A DNA stretch of 64,000 bases from Rallus limicola (lineage: Eukaryota; Chordata; Aves; Gruiformes; Rallidae). A program made the position numbers and the translations under genes. Where the stretch lies: contig JAKCOZ010000003.1 of NCBI GenBank assembly GCA_022605955.1, forward strand, positions 42,186,761 through 42,250,760, read 5' to 3'. Shown here piece by piece: positions 51,201-63,307 of this stretch; the stretch's first letter is position 1, and the number at the start of each line of letters is the position of its first letter. Under the pieces are notes generated by a model, which saw nothing but the letters and a program-made list of their open reading frames with translations, did not search any database and was not told where the DNA came from.

Positions 51201-54200
51201 GAGAGTCTCAATAACTACTCTATGATTGAATGTAATTGTATCTTGCTTTGCAGATTTTTCTAACAAATTGCTTCCACGTTGGAGCAAATGAGTTTTAGTA
51301 GCACCTGGACTACTTGTTTAAATTATGGAGCAAAGGAAATTTGGTTCCTCTATAATATCATAAATGTACAATTTGTAAACAGTTTGGTAAAACATATTTG
51401 GGGAGCTGGCTTGTTTGTGATATCTTGCCTTGCCTTCACAGGTTGTTTCAGGTGATAGAGCTTATAGATGATGTCCTCGCTCTTCTAAATCTGGTGAGTC
51501 TTTGCAGACACGCTGGATGTTTAACTAGCAAGTACAGGTCACTTTTTCATTCATTTTTACTGTAAGTGAAAAGAAGCTCTGCCACAGGTTAGTGTGAAGT
51601 TATCTGAGGGAACTGAAGAGGGACCTATGGCAAAAGCTTTTCATTCTGTTTGTTTGTTTGTGTCCGGGTGAAGTATGTCACCCCAGGCTTAAGAAAATTA
51701 AATGCTATGTCTTTTGTGGCAAAAAAACTTAGTGGTAGGTTTGAATTAAGAGGGTTTTTTTCAGTCATTTCTCTGTTTAAGTTCCTAAGAAATTAATTCT
51801 AAAGTTTTATGTGATCTTTCAAAAACTACCACTGAGAGGCCAATCTCTGAGTCACGGTTTTGATCTTTACACTTGTCTAAATCATCATTCTTAAAAATTA
51901 TTCATTTATTTGTTTTTTAATGAGCCATCCTATAATACCTTGGTTACTAAGAGTTTTGATGGGAAGCTACAATGGTGAATATATTACGGCTTCCAGCTAC
52001 AGCTTTGTATTTTGCTATATTATTTAAAATTCTGTTTTCCGTCAGTGTGCAACCACACAGTTAATTTAAGTTTGTTAATAAAATTACTGAGTTTAAACTC
52101 CATGAGGAAATTTTGTTAGATAACTAGCTTAAGACATGTAATTCTTATCTAATGTAGCTTTCAAGTCAGTGCATTTATTTGTGCTTGAGGTGTTGTGAGG
52201 GGTTTGGGTTTTTTTTAATTTAACTTTTTTACTTATTCAATATCTGTGATCAGAGATTGATTTCGAAAAATCAGAAACACTTCTTTAGGAGGTGTAGTAC
52301 TTTGGTATCACTACTTCAAAGAAAAGTCTAAGAACTATAGCTAAAGTATTACCTATGTAGTATTTTCTAAAGGAAGCCTGTACAGTTTGCTTAGCCTGCA
52401 TGGAAGATGTGTAGAGACCTAGCCATTTGTTACAGTTAAAGCTAAGCAACTGCAGAAATGTGGGGTTTTATTCATGATGCAGCATTTGCATTTGATCTGT
52501 TTGTGTTCCAGTCTCTGGGCACATCTTTAAGGAGGGAATTGCTTGCTTTGTATTTTATATAGTGTTTCAATACACTTTCTTCTGTTTTAGGCTTGTATGA
52601 TGATCATAACTTTCTTGCCATACACAGTAAGTACTTCTCTAAAATTGGACATGTGTTCAAATTACAGGTATTTTTCCTTTATTTAGTTGGAAAGGCTCTA
52701 CCAAAGTATTCAGAAAGCCAGGAAAGTGTTGTTACAGTATGAACTCTCAATCCATTGTAATAGCCTAAGCCTTGCATATTTTCTTTTAAAGGAATGAGGA
52801 CGTGTTATAAACCTGCAGAAAATGGGTGTCCTAGAAGAAGAATGGTAATCATGGAAACTCAATGTTTTCCATGATACCTTTTTAAAAAGCAGCTGTACTG
52901 ACAAAGGTTAAAGTTACCTGATGAGAATTTTGCATTTTGTAAGGGAACTAATGCTGTGTTTCGAACTCCTCTTAGATGAGAGAACATCTTCCTCCAAAGT
53001 TTTTGATATGACTTTTCACTTACTCAGCAATGTTGATTCTAGCAGTCAAATCTGCAGATTGGATGTTCTACACAATTTCTGGTAGATGGCCATTAGACAT
53101 AGCAACAATATTTGCAGCTGAAATTAGTAGAACAAAACAGTTGCTTAAAACAGATCTTGACTTCTACTGTAGGCATAGAACAGATATATATGACAGGCAC
53201 CTGTATACCTGTGGATATATCTGTGTTACATACCAGTCTGTGGAAAATAAGGCTGTGGTCAGTAAAGCAATCTTTATCAGCAAGAGCACATAGTTTTTAT
53301 TTTGTGTTGAAGTTTAAATAACTTTTGGGAAGTTGTCAATGTTACCCTAATGACACTTCCTGCTTCCCCCCTCCCTCCATCGCCCAGTGAAGCTGCAGAA
53401 AAGAATACAACAGGGAGCCATAGAGGTAAAGAAATCAAAAGATTCAAAAAGGCATCCTAATAAAAAGATTTTTCACAGCTATAAGAATCTTGTTCACTAA
53501 AAACACAAACTCTATGCTCATTTACTAGCCAGTGTGTAGTTATTACAGAGACAAAGTGTCAGAGAGGTTGAGGTTTTGTAGTATCAGTATGAGAGCAAAC
53601 CCATTTCTCTAGGTGCCTTTGATTGTGATTCTTGCATGTATTTGGCTAGAAATTGCATTTGGTGGAATTACATTGAAATGCAAAGTATTATTTAGGGGTT
53701 TAAATTTCATTATTGAATGAAAAGTGCTTCTGTTTCTCTACTGTTATTCTTACGTAGCTTCTTAATTAAATATTTGATCTAGTTGTATTTTTTTCTAGTT
53801 TTCCTTAATGGCCTCCTTTCCAGAGGTACCTTTTGGCATTTTCCTCTTCAGTGTCTGTGCTGTTGTTATTGGCCTTATACAGGTATTGGAGCTATCTGTT
53901 TACATTTTTACTTTTAAATATATTTTCTTTGTTAGAACTAAAACCAACATTTCTTAACTATGGGTATAGATTGTTAAATGTATTTTCTGTTTGAATAGCA
54001 TTCTTTTCCAAAGTTGTGTTTGTTGTGATACTGTAGTACGTCTGCATAAGATGAAAGTTTGCATTGCCACTGCTCTGTGAAGCTGATTTATGCAACTAAA
54101 TGAGCAGATCAATCCACAGAAGTCCACCCCTTTCCCACTCCCTAAAAAAGCACTAAGGAAACAGCAGTTGACTTTTCCTGCCAAGTTTCTTGCTAAGGTG

Positions 54201-57200
54201 TGCAGCAATGCTTGAGTGAACATGGGCTTTCAGCCTCAGTCCAGTGGCACTGGTTTCCTCCTGGTGCAGTGCCGTGTCGCTTTCTGTTCTGTATTGTGGA
54301 CATCCTAAGGTCCAGGGTCATGACAAGCTCTGCAGAGGAGACTAAAATCTTGATCTGCAGTGTACTGTGAAATCTCAGTTTCTAAGACCCAGCCTTCCAT
54401 GTGGGAGTGAAAATATGGTTGAAAGTGTTTTGGAATTTGTTTATACAATTTTATATTTGAAATGGAGCATATACTTGTGCACAGTAACGTCAGGAATGCT
54501 CTTAACTTTGCAGGCTGTGATAGTAGCGTATGGATTCTATCACCCACACTTACTGAATCAACAGATACAGCTGTCTGAAAACCAGGGTTTCTATAAACGA
54601 CATATCTTAAAGATTATCCTACGAGGACCAGTTTTATGCTTTTTAGCAGCCATCTTTTCTTTTTTCTTTATTCCTCTGGTAAGTTCTCCCAGTTAACTGA
54701 AAACTCTTATACCACATTTTGTATTAGTTTATTTAGTACTGTGTATTAAAGTAACAATATCCATATTAAATATGCAGACTTTCTCAGTTGCCAGTTCTGT
54801 GGTGTTGTAATCTCAGCTGCTGTTTTGCATAGAAGGTGTTCAGTTCACAGAGACCAATCCATAATTTAATCCCTCAGTTTGGATGTTTTTGAAAGTATGT
54901 TCTGCTACTATTTGCCTTACTTGCTCTGCCTGATTTTTTTAAATGCTTCTCTTAATTAGAAGCAGGTCTTCTAAGTTGTAACCTAACATCTTGCTCATCA
55001 TAAGTAGGTGAGATAATGTGGAAGTTTACATGAAATAAACATCACACTGTACAAACTGAAGACAAGTGAGTATAGTTGCGGCACTAATTCAGGGTGTAAG
55101 AGCAAACACAATAAGCAGACCAGTTAGCCAACCTGCATCTCAAAACAAAGGTTTTTGGCTAAAGCCTGATCTTAGCCTTTTTCTTTGCCATCTTCATTAC
55201 ATGGCAGCATTTTTCTCTTTCTCAGAATTCCTGCTTGAAACTGAAATCTAGTTTTCAGATGTTTCCAAGCTTCCTTTTCTTGTCTTTTTCCTTTTAAGAT
55301 AAGGTGGATTTCACTGAATTTTGAGAAAGATTCAATGGGAATTGGCAGGGTTTAAGTAATCCCCAAATTTGGGAGGAATCAGGGTGCTTTCAATAAAAGG
55401 GACAGTTATGAGTCATACTTGAAAAGGCTTAGCCTTATCTAAAAAAAACATTTTCCTGTTATACCCTTACTTCCGTCTTTCTCCTCACCTTGCTCACTAC
55501 CATATTTTCTGTTAATGTGCCTAACAGTCAAATTAGTTTTCCAGTTGCTCTTGTACTTAGATCTGTGCAAAGCCTGTGAACCAATTGTGGCCCACTCAGG
55601 TGGCTTTGGGACACAATTGATAGAACCATTGAGTACCTCCAGTTGGAAGGGACCCGTAAAGATCACATGTGATAGTTCTCCAACTTCCAAAGAAGTCATT
55701 ATGGCGTTTTTGTCTGCAGAGTTATTTTGCTTCCTGTTTTAGCTTGTTTGATTACTGTTACTCAGCTATCAAAAGCAGTATTAGGTTGCACGTGCAATAT
55801 TCAGGAGGTGCATGTGCATTTCAGGTGAGCCTTTTCCATGTCACAAAGACGTCAAGATTTGTTTTTGTCAGTGTGATTATAACTAAAGGTTGAGGGTAAC
55901 TGTTCCATATTAAACTTGGAAGGTAACTAAATTCAAACTGTTTATTTTCCTCTCCACAGTCGTACGTACTTCTTGGACTTGTAATCGTTTTTCCACATCT
56001 CACTCGATTCATCACGTGGTGTAAAACCAAGATCGTTGGTGAGTAACAATATTCACAGGAGCATGTCCAGATATGTTATGAGTTTGTCAACACATTTTCC
56101 AGACAGCATGAATGAAGTAATTTTAGTTCTCCTTCTATGTTCAGTCTTGGAACACAGTGATTTTTACATTTCCTGCTATGCTCCCAGTTTCTCCCTCACT
56201 CCCTTGTTTCCCTTAATTAGTGACTCAGTTTGTGTAAGGTACAGCACATTCCAAGATCATTTCTGAATGCAAAATCTCTCTGGTTTGTCCTGAATATGCA
56301 CATGCATGCACACACACACAAGTAGATGAATAATGGCTGCAGGCCATCTGTCCTTTTTTCCCTCCTAAAAAGGAAGCAAGGGGGTTAAGAATCCAGGAAG
56401 AAAGCTCTATGTCTGTATCGCTTTCTTCTCAGCAATACTATGTGGTCCTGCATTTTCTAAGCTGGCAAGCAAAGCACCCATACATCAACCTTCTTTACCT
56501 CATTAATCTAACTGCTGTGGTCTAAAGGTATGCCTTCACACATGGTTTCAGTCAACCTCAATCCATGCTTCCTTCCCTCACACTCCTTGCTTATGTTCCT
56601 TCTGCTCCATTGTGTCAGTGTTGACAGTTGCATAACACCAGCAGCCAGAGCGGCTTTTAAACTCTGCTGAGGAGGAGGTTGCCATTGCCAAAATAAAGAA
56701 GGTGGTATCGTGCAACCCACTTGGCCAAAAGGTGGAGTTCCTTTCTTTGAGAGCAGCATAAACTGACCTCCAAAACAGATCCAGTCTTTGGAATTGGCTT
56801 CACAAGGTGAGACACGGGAGTAACGCTCTGCTTCTGCTGCTGTTCAGCCTAGGACAAATCCACCTGTGTACAATGCAAATGGGAACATACTTTTGACTCC
56901 CCCATGTTGCAGCAGTAATGGCTGGGGAGGCAGAAATGCTTTGAAACGGCAAAAGCCAGACCATCAGAGCTAGAAAATAAACACACACAAATATTGCCTG
57001 TGCCCATTGTGACAGACACTGCAGTTTGAAGTAAGGTCACATCTTGTGTATGTCTTACCCCCATCAGATGGTTGACATTAATTATTGCTCTATTGACTGA
57101 GCTCTGACTACACTTGCTTTTCATTAAGTTTCTCTCTTTCTCTGGAAGTTTTAAGCTTTTTCTTTGTCAAGTGACTTCTGAAGTGCTGCAGTTTGGCTAG

Positions 57201-59085
57201 CTGGGCATTTACGAGTCCAGTCTTAGGGATGTGTCTGACGTTTCCTATAAAAGCTTCAGAGCCCCACCTCACCAAAAGCTGATCCTTTGATGGCCCAGTG
57301 CAGCCCCCATGCTCCACTGAGGTTTTTTCTCTGATGCAGTTAAGTTCTCCACATTGTCTCAGACGACCTATGACTATTAGGGCTTCCCAAGGCACAGCCT
57401 CTGATTTGTTTAGTTCAAATGTTTTGTTAAATTACTCACAGTTTTGAGTCATTACTCACTTGGTGGAAATGGTCAGCCGTGTAGTTTAAAGAACAGGGCT
57501 TTTTTTGTGTGTGAAGCACTTGTCCTGAAAGCAACATGAAATTGCAGAGGCAGAGCTCCCCAAAAAGTGGAGTGGCTGTCTTGTGTGGATGAATGGCACC
57601 GTTCTTTCCACAGAAATATTTTGGCAGGTGGGTAGAGAAGAGAAAGGGGCGTCACGGGAGGTTGTTTAACTGCCTTGTTTTATTTTACTTGATTTTGTCT
57701 TTCATTAGCAAAGATCTGAATTTCTTTCCAGGTAGGAGAGATGAAGAGGAGGCACACCACAGCTTAGAAACCTTCACTTTTTACCTCAGTGAGCCTCTGA
57801 GTAAGGAACGGGTAGAAGCATTCAGTGATGGAGTCTATGCTATTGTAGCAACCCTGCTCATTTTGGATATATGGTAAGGCTTTGTGTTGCCTCTTATACT
57901 TGGTGTTGTTAAATATAATAATAGCTTTTGTCTGCATGTAATATTTGAGGAAGTAAAATTAACAAAACATTGACTTGGACTTCTAAAACCTGCAGTGTAT
58001 GATTTTCTGGAAAGATACAGAACACAAACAAACGATACTTCTAATGCCCCCATTTCAGCAGTAAAGATCACCAGTCTGTTAAATGTATGTTGGGGTGGGG
58101 AGCCTTGAAGCACAAGGCTTCCTTTATGTTTAGTCATATATTTAGATAAAAGGCTTTTATCAACAAAGGCTGTTCAGTCACTGTGGCCATTTAGTTACAT
58201 TAACCTGAAGGAATGCCAGCTTACTTTCTGATTTCCTTTCAGGCTAATTTGTTTGCAGAGCTGTTACTTGAAATGCTGTTTGTAAGTTACAAATTAGTGA
58301 ACTATGGAGCGGATGCCTGTTGTTCCTTGCTTGCTCAGAGGGAAGCAACATAGTTCAGTGTTGTTGCAGGTGTGGTTTTGTAACATTAACAGGCAAAGTA
58401 AAGTAAATTTTGTTTCCACAGTGAAGATAATGTCCCTGATCCCAGAGAAGTTAAGGAGAAGTTCCACGGCAGCCTTCTTGAAGCTTTAAGTGAATATGGG
58501 CCAAACTACCTTGCCTACTTTGGCTCGTTTGTAACAATTGGTCTCCTGTGGTTTGTCCATCACTCGCTTTTCCTTTATGTAACAAAAGCTACACGATTAA
58601 TGGGACTGCTTAACATACTTTCGTTGGCTTTCATTGGTGGGCTTCCTCTAGCATACCAGCTGACCAGTGAATTTGCAGAGAAGTCTCACAATGAAATAGA
58701 AGCCATACAGGTCAGCTGTGTTATCACTTTCTTTGCCAGCATATTTCAGTTTGCAATATGGACTACAGCCCTCCTCCGTGAAAGGGAAACGTTGCACCCT
58801 TTTGCTAGATATGGTGGCAAGGAGCATGCCTTCATGTTTGCCAAGCTGGCTCTTTACCCTTGTGTAAGCCTTGGCGCCTTCTTTCTGACGTGCTTGTTGA
58901 GTGAGTTCAGCACAGCCATCTTCCACGTCATGCAGATTGCGATCCCGTTTGCTTTCCTTGCCTTGCGCATCTTCGTTAGAATTTCTTTAACTGTTATAAA
59001 ATACGTGATGTCCTTCTCCAGACGAAAGGTTGTGTTGTTAGAAGAAGAGGAGGCATGCTTGTCTCCTACTGAAACACTGTCCTAA
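47594..59085 (+). CDS. TMEM175: TMEM175, endolysosomal K+/H+ channel, complete, 10 exons, 507 aa
   Basis: TMEM175 is the potassium leak and proton channel of endosomes and lysosomes; it sets membrane potential and pH and is a Parkinson-risk gene in humans. Ten exons join in phase to 507 residues (human about 504). It has two six-helix repeats, each opening with an RxxxFSD-type motif: repeat I R39-LLA-YSD (residues 39-45, with Tyr in place of Phe) then ALLSIIATVMILPV; repeat II R266-VEA-FSD (266-272) then GVYAIVATLLILDI. The pore isoleucines correspond to Ile50 and Ile277, and the His after repeat-I helix 1 (His61) is kept. The hydrophilic linker lies at about residues 230-260. The C-terminus is short and acidic (EEEEACLSPTETLS). 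The ATG has Kozak context gccATGt inside a CpG island. No breaks seen. Confidence 0.97.
47759..49439 (+). other. TMEM175: TMEM175 introns 1 and 2
   Basis: Intron 1 begins in the CpG island; open frames in 47.9-48.3 kb are by-products of GC richness. Intron 2 shows nothing recognisable. Confidence 0.75.
48334..48372 (+). CDS. TMEM175: TMEM175 exon 2 (39-base microexon)
   Basis: 13 codons, ILPVAHTKIHPDQ, phase 0 at both ends. Finishes helix 1 of repeat I and carries the conserved His. Acceptor TTGTATTTCAG, donor CAG|GTACCC. Confidence 0.95.
49440..49537 (+). CDS. TMEM175: TMEM175 exon 3
   Basis: 98 bases: KLGESVQQLLLAKIAVYLMT then FLIVTVAWTAHV plus AG. Acceptor CACTTTCAG, donor GTAAG|GTAGGA. 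Confidence 0.95.
49765..49786. repeat. (TA)n microsatellite
   Basis: About 10 AT dinucleotide units following gtgtatac. Confidence 0.85.
51442..51493 (+). CDS. TMEM175: TMEM175 exon 4
   Basis: 52 bases: completes Arg101, then LFQVIELIDDVLALLNL. Acceptor CTTCACAG, donor CTG|GTGAGT. Confidence 0.94.
52591..52626 (+). CDS. TMEM175: TMEM175 exon 5 (36-base microexon)
   Basis: 12 codons, ACMMIITFLPYT, phase 0. Acceptor TTCTGTTTTAG, donor ACA|GTAAGT. Skipping would keep the frame but remove half a helix. Confidence 0.94.
53799..53882 (+). CDS. TMEM175: TMEM175 exon 6
   Basis: 84 bases, 28 codons: FSLMASFPEVPFGIFLFSVC then AVVIGLIQ. Acceptor TTTTTTCTAG, donor CAG|GTATTG. Confidence 0.95.
54514..54678 (+). 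CDS. TMEM175: TMEM175 exon 7
   Basis: 165 bases, 55 codons: AVIVAYGFYHPHLLNQQIQL through LAAIFSFFFIPL. Acceptor AACTTTGCAG, donor CTG|GTAAGT. Confidence 0.96.
55616..55690 (-). mobile_element. CR1 LINE 3'-end fragment (antisense)
   Basis: gatagaaccattgagtacct followed by ccagttggaagggacccgta and aagatcacatgtga resembles the reverse complement of the CR1 terminus. Confidence 0.7.
55960..56038 (+). CDS. TMEM175: TMEM175 exon 8
   Basis: 79 bases: SYVLLGLVIVFPHLTRFITW then CKTKIV plus one base; last helix of repeat I. Acceptor CTCTCCACAG, donor GTTG|GTGAGT. Confidence 0.95.
57732..57873 (+). CDS. TMEM175: TMEM175 exon 9
   Basis: 142 bases: acidic linker RRDEEEAHHSLETF, then LSEPLSKERVEAFSDGVYAI and VATLLILDI, the repeat II signature. 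Acceptor CTTTCCAG, donor ATG|GTAAGG. Confidence 0.97.
58422..59085 (+). CDS. TMEM175: TMEM175 exon 10 and stop
   Basis: 664 bases encoding the last 220 residues (EDNVPDPREVKEKFHGSLLE ... LLEEEEACLSPTETLS), most of repeat II, and TAA at 59083-59085. Acceptor GTTTCCACAG. Confidence 0.97.
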
Positions 59086-60710
59086 ATTTCTGTGCAGTGC
59101 ATGTGAAGTTGTAACGTTAACTTCAGTTCTTCTAACTCACGTTGTCTTCATGTGTGGATTATATTGATTTAAACCAAAGCCCATGTTGGCCACAAATGGG
59201 GATTATTTAGGTTTTAGGTGGTCATGCTTGAGACATTTTCACCAAAACCTGTGACTGAAAAAAGGGTAAATAGAGGAGACAAAGAAAAGCATGTTCCCCT
59301 TCCTTTAGAGGTACCCTTTTGGAAAAAATGCTGCTTGACCTGTAGCTGCAATGGCAATCCGTTAGGAAGCGCATGAAGAGATGCCCAGCGAAATGCCCTT
59401 TTCTTTGGCATCTGGCAAACATTACACCAGCCATACACAGGTACAGTAGTTGTGCTGCTGTAAGACAGGGAGTGAGGCTTGGAAGACCTCTGCATTTCTG
59501 TGTGGTGCATCGTGGTAGGATGCTTGTGCATAGAGGTTGCTGGTCTCCACCCTTTTTTTTTTTTTAATTGGTTACAATGTCTCCTGTGTAGTCACAAACT
59601 TGTGACTCTATTTTCAAAACTACTTGTGTATCAGTGGCTCTGAGTTTAGATGGGAGTTGCAGTTGTGACTCTGCTGCAGTTATCCAGGCTACATGAACAC
59701 AAGTTCTTCAGGCATACCTGCTCTTTTTAAAAAAGATGTATTGAACAAGTGAGGATTCATGGGGCTGTGTATCCCGAGATTTGAACTAGCTTTGATATCT
59801 TCCCAGGGAGGAGGTTCAAAGACCTGGGGGACTAGAGGTAAACTTGTTTTCAGTTCTGAAGCAGCTGCTCATCTGAAATGCAAGGCTGGCACTTCTCTGG
59901 CGTTTTGTTTCTGTTTTCATGCCAATTGAAAGGAACACCCTTCTGTTCTTCTGGAGGTGTGGTGTCATATTGAGAGTATGAGACTCTTCTTCCCTGTTTG
60001 AGTTCCCCATAAGGTAAGGGAGATTTTTCCCTAGGTAGGGGGTAACGAAAGGATCCCACAGATTTCTGAGTCGCAACAGCAAATAAACCCATAGAAATTC
60101 CAGTCCTTTTTTTTTTTTTTAATGTGTATGTGCAGTTTGATAAGCTGTATGCTTATCAAATGTTAACCAGCAGAGAACTGTACAGGAGGAGCAGGGAAAG
60201 TCACATAGCCTCTGGCTGCCCTGGAAGCCTTTTACATTTCTTTTTGGCAGAGCCATTAGTTTATATTTTGAACTGCCCTAGTGCCTGATAACTTTAATGC
60301 CATGTTTAAAGGCAACTGAGGGGTTTTGTTGTTCCTCTTAAAAAAAAACAAACCAAACCTGGCAAAGAATGCCTTGAGTAATCGCTAGTGAGAACAGATT
60401 CAGATATCTCATCTTAGTTTAGAACAGTCTTAAAAGCACTTGTGTTTTTTGTTTGAAGCACCTTGATACCAATATCTAATTGTTAGTATTATGTACTTCT
60501 GAGAAAGTATGTTCAGATACTCAAGAGGGTTTATATCTGGATGAAGCTAAATGCACTGCAGTAGGATTCTACATTGTGTTGTATATTGCTGGGATTTTCT
60601 GATACTTAATAAAGGCACTTTTGGTTCTATATGGTTTTATTTCTAATGTGCAGCAGGCACATAATGAACTGTGAGTATGTGTATTTGTAATAAATTTCAG
60701 TGAAAAAACA
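59086..60710 (+). other. TMEM175: TMEM175 3' UTR with alternative poly(A) signals
   Basis: Sequence after the stop codon, with AATAAA at 60082-60087, 60608-60613 and 60689-60694. T runs at 59553-59565 and 60107-60120. The transcript end is inferred from the hexamers only. Confidence 0.6.
60608..60613 (+). terminator. TMEM175: Probable TMEM175 poly(A) signal
   Basis: AATAAA followed within 40 bases by GT/T-rich sequence (tttggttctatatggtttta), a plausible cleavage context; a second AATAAA lies at 60689. Confidence 0.5.
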
Positions 60711-60784
60711 AGACTTCTAGCCTTGATTCATGCTCTGCAAATGGAACTTAAATTTGATGTCTGCAATTAAAATTAATTTGGACA

Positions 60785-60850
60785 GCATTTATTTTCTTTG
60801 TTACAGAACCATAGAGGTCCTTTCCAACCTCAATCATTCTGTGATTTTGT
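60785..60850 (+). mobile_element. CR1 3'-end fragment (sense)
   Basis: aaccatagaggtcctttcca followed by acctcaatcattctgtgatt is the canonical CR1 terminus. Confidence 0.75.
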
Positions 60851-61361
60851 GTAAAACGCCCAAAAAATTTTATTGTGATGAAAAGAAATGTGGATTCAGC
60901 TTCTCTTGGAACCTCAAGAAAATGAGACCTGAAACTGAACCTGTCCAAGAAGTTTCACTCTAGTGTTTACAGGGATACTTTGAAGAGCAGTAAATTGCAG
61001 TGTGTAAATACTACAAGGGGCTTCACTGGCTAATAAACATGTTTTCCTTTTTTACTGCAGTTGCAGCCATTTGTTCTGCTGGAAGAACAATTTTTTTCTT
61101 TTTCCATGTGTAGTCAAGATCTCATTATTGAAACCAAATTAGGCAGTATCTCAGAACCTAAACCTGAGGGCAGACTTAACCTGAGGTTTCATATAAACAA
61201 GAGTTGGTTTAGGGTTATTCTGACAAGGCATTAGATTGAATTGTGTGATTCTCAAGTAGAAAGAACATTCCAAATCTTAATTGTAACCAGCCATTCTTTA
61301 CAGAATTACTAATGACTACAGGTTTTTGTCTCTAGAAAAATTAAACACGATTATAATAATC
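60851..61361. other. Intergenic region
   Basis: AT-rich, with an isolated AATAAA near 61031 on the plus strand. No gene seen. DGKQ, the human neighbour of TMEM175, is not visible here. Confidence 0.6.
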
Positions 61362-61895
61362 CCAGAATCACAGAATGGATGAGGTTGGAAGGGATCTCTG
61401 GAGACTGTCTTGTCCCACCCTCCTGTTTAAAATGCAGTCAGGAAGAGCTGGTTACTAAGATCTGTGTCCAGTCAGGTATTGAGGATCTGCAGAGTGTCAC
61501 CCCACAACCACTCAACAGGTCAACCTGTCCGTGTTCACAGTCACCTTTGAGTAAAAGAAAGGGCTTCTTTTCTCTTGAATTTAAAAGGAATTCCGTGTAT
61601 CATAGTTTGTGCCCATTGCTCCTCACCCTGTCAGTAGGCACCACTGATAAGAGCCTGGCTCAGTCTGTTTCTCCACAGTAAGTACTCAAAAACACTGATG
61701 AGATTCCACCACCCACCCCCGCCCCCCCCCCCCCCTCCCCCGCCCCCAGTCCCAGCTGCATAGTCCCAGCTTTGAGTATGAGATGCCCCAGTCCCTGCAT
61801 CGTGGCCATTGCCCTTTGGTGGATTCTCCTTACAATATCCACATCATTCCTGCACTGGGGAAAATAAAGTTGGGCACAGCATACTGGATAATGGA
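61362..61895 (-). mobile_element. CR1 LINE 3' portion (antisense)
   Basis: Begins with the reverse complement of the CR1 terminus (aatcacagaatggatgaggt, tggaagggatctctggagac), continues with tttgtgcccattgctcctca and ccctgtcagtaggcaccact, and ends near tgcactggggaaaataaagttg, which corresponds to the RT C-terminus region. A C-rich expansion (61708-61747) interrupts it. Confidence 0.88.
61708..61747. repeat. Poly(C)/poly(G) tract
   Basis: Nearly pure C run on the plus strand with single G, T or A interruptions. The G-rich complement could fold as a quadruplex. Confidence 0.85.
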
Positions 61896-62745
61896 ATAGA
61901 ATTAATTAAATATCAAAGTGAAAAAGTAAACTGGCATTGAAATCTTTTGCCTGTGGCACTGGTACTGCCTATTAGGAACAACTGCCTCCTAAACTGAATA
62001 GGGCAGGTTGGATGACACGTCAGTCTTGCCTGGGAAGGTAACTGAGAAGTCCATTGTCTCAGTTCACAATTGTGATTCCATGATGACAGTTGTTTGTTCA
62101 GGCCGCTTAGCCTTGGTAACACATTAATGTCCAAGATTAGTCCATTCAAGACCTTAAAAGATAGTTGCAGCCATTTACAGGCAGCACTCCCATCTCTGCC
62201 TTCCATAACAAATAGTGCTATTTGAAAAGTTCTGTTAAAGGCCACTGAAGAAGGCAGATTCAGTTTGAAGCCTTCAAGAATAATCATGAGCATACAGAGC
62301 TCTCAGTTTACTTTAAAAGAGGAACAGTCATAGCTGGAGTTCTTTGCAGAGACAGGATTTGTGTTTAATAACTATAAACGCTGTAAATGGTTTATGACTT
62401 TTTTTTCCATTTTACTTGAAAACAACTAACTTCCAGGTAAGGTTCGAGCAGACATAGTCAAAGATATCATTTGACATCTGATAAACCAAAAGCAGCTCTT
62501 GCAGTTGTATTATTCAGTGAAATAAAGTCAGTCACCAGGAATTTTTGACTTGATTGGTTTAATTTTTCAGCATGAGGGCAGTTGATGGTAGCATGGAAAG
62601 CTTTAATTCACTATAGGAACTCAGATTGCAGCCTTCAGCTTGGTAACCCATGGAGTTAATCAGGACAGTGTCAGGTAGCTGAACAATCTGTTTGCTACTA
62701 TTGAATGGGGCACAAATTTTTGTGCTGGGAACAAAGCATGGAGAC
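61896..62745. other. Intergenic region between CR1 and LTR
   Basis: Nothing recognisable; a 126-codon minus frame (61913-62293) has no family resemblance. Confidence 0.6.
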
Positions 62746-63307
62746 TGACGTACAGAAATCAACTCTATAACTCGAAAGCTCTACAGTAGGTATGTTTATT
62801 GCGCGCAGATGCAGGGGGATCTCTCCGCCACAAGCGTGCATGCCAATCTTACATTTATACAGTAAAACGATGACTATTCTACCAACGCCTGTACATATTA
62901 AGTACCTAAACCTGCCTACTCTCGCTTCTCATGCTAATTAGCTTATCAGTCCTTGGCGCTTGCGCAGATCCTTGTAAGGGTCGTGGGCAGGGGTCTCTGG
63001 GAGGAAGGCTGTATGTCTTCCTCATGATGTATTTTCACCTCTTGCCTGGAATGCAAGGATCTTGCCAGCTTGCAGTGCCTCTATCAGTCTGTGCTAATTG
63101 ATGTCCTTGTGAGGGGCCCATGGACGTATTTCAGCCGTCTGTTTGTCTTTGTGGAAGAGATACGGGATGCGCCTCGGCTCTGCTTGCCCGAGAGAGCAGC
63201 CTTGGGCTGATAACATTCTGCCTTTGAATTCTTGCCTTTTACCTCTTTCTCGAGTTAGCATGAAGTTATCACAAACCCTTTGCTCTGAGAGAAAAGCAGA
63301 TTTGTCA
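62746..63307 (-). mobile_element. ERV LTR, minus orientation, probable 3' LTR
   Basis: On the minus strand it begins TGACAAATCTGC, has a TATAAAT (62853-62859), an AATAAA (62795-62800) in gcgcaataaacatacc, and a U5-like end gagctttcgagttatagagt. Immediately outside its 5' end is gggaaaggggggaaagca, a polypurine tract, the expected neighbour of a 3' LTR. No target duplication is visible across the element, consistent with internal sequence on the right. No retroviral reading frame is seen up to 64000. Confidence 0.7.

Larger units (their letters stand above)
49538..54513 (+). other. TMEM175: TMEM175 introns 3-6
   Basis: AT-rich introns around exons 4-6. Contains a (TA)n stretch at 49765-49786; no other repeat recognised. 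Confidence 0.75.
54679..57731 (+). other. TMEM175: TMEM175 introns 7 and 8
   Basis: Intron 7 contains a short antisense CR1 end (55616-55690). Intron 8 (1.7 kb) is relatively GC-rich and has several minus-strand open frames (56.5-57.4 kb), none recognisable as a family. Confidence 0.7.

Noticed and set aside
56508..57395. Series of minus-strand open frames in TMEM175 intron 8
   Set aside because: Looked like a possible antisense gene, but the frames share no splice logic and no family motif.
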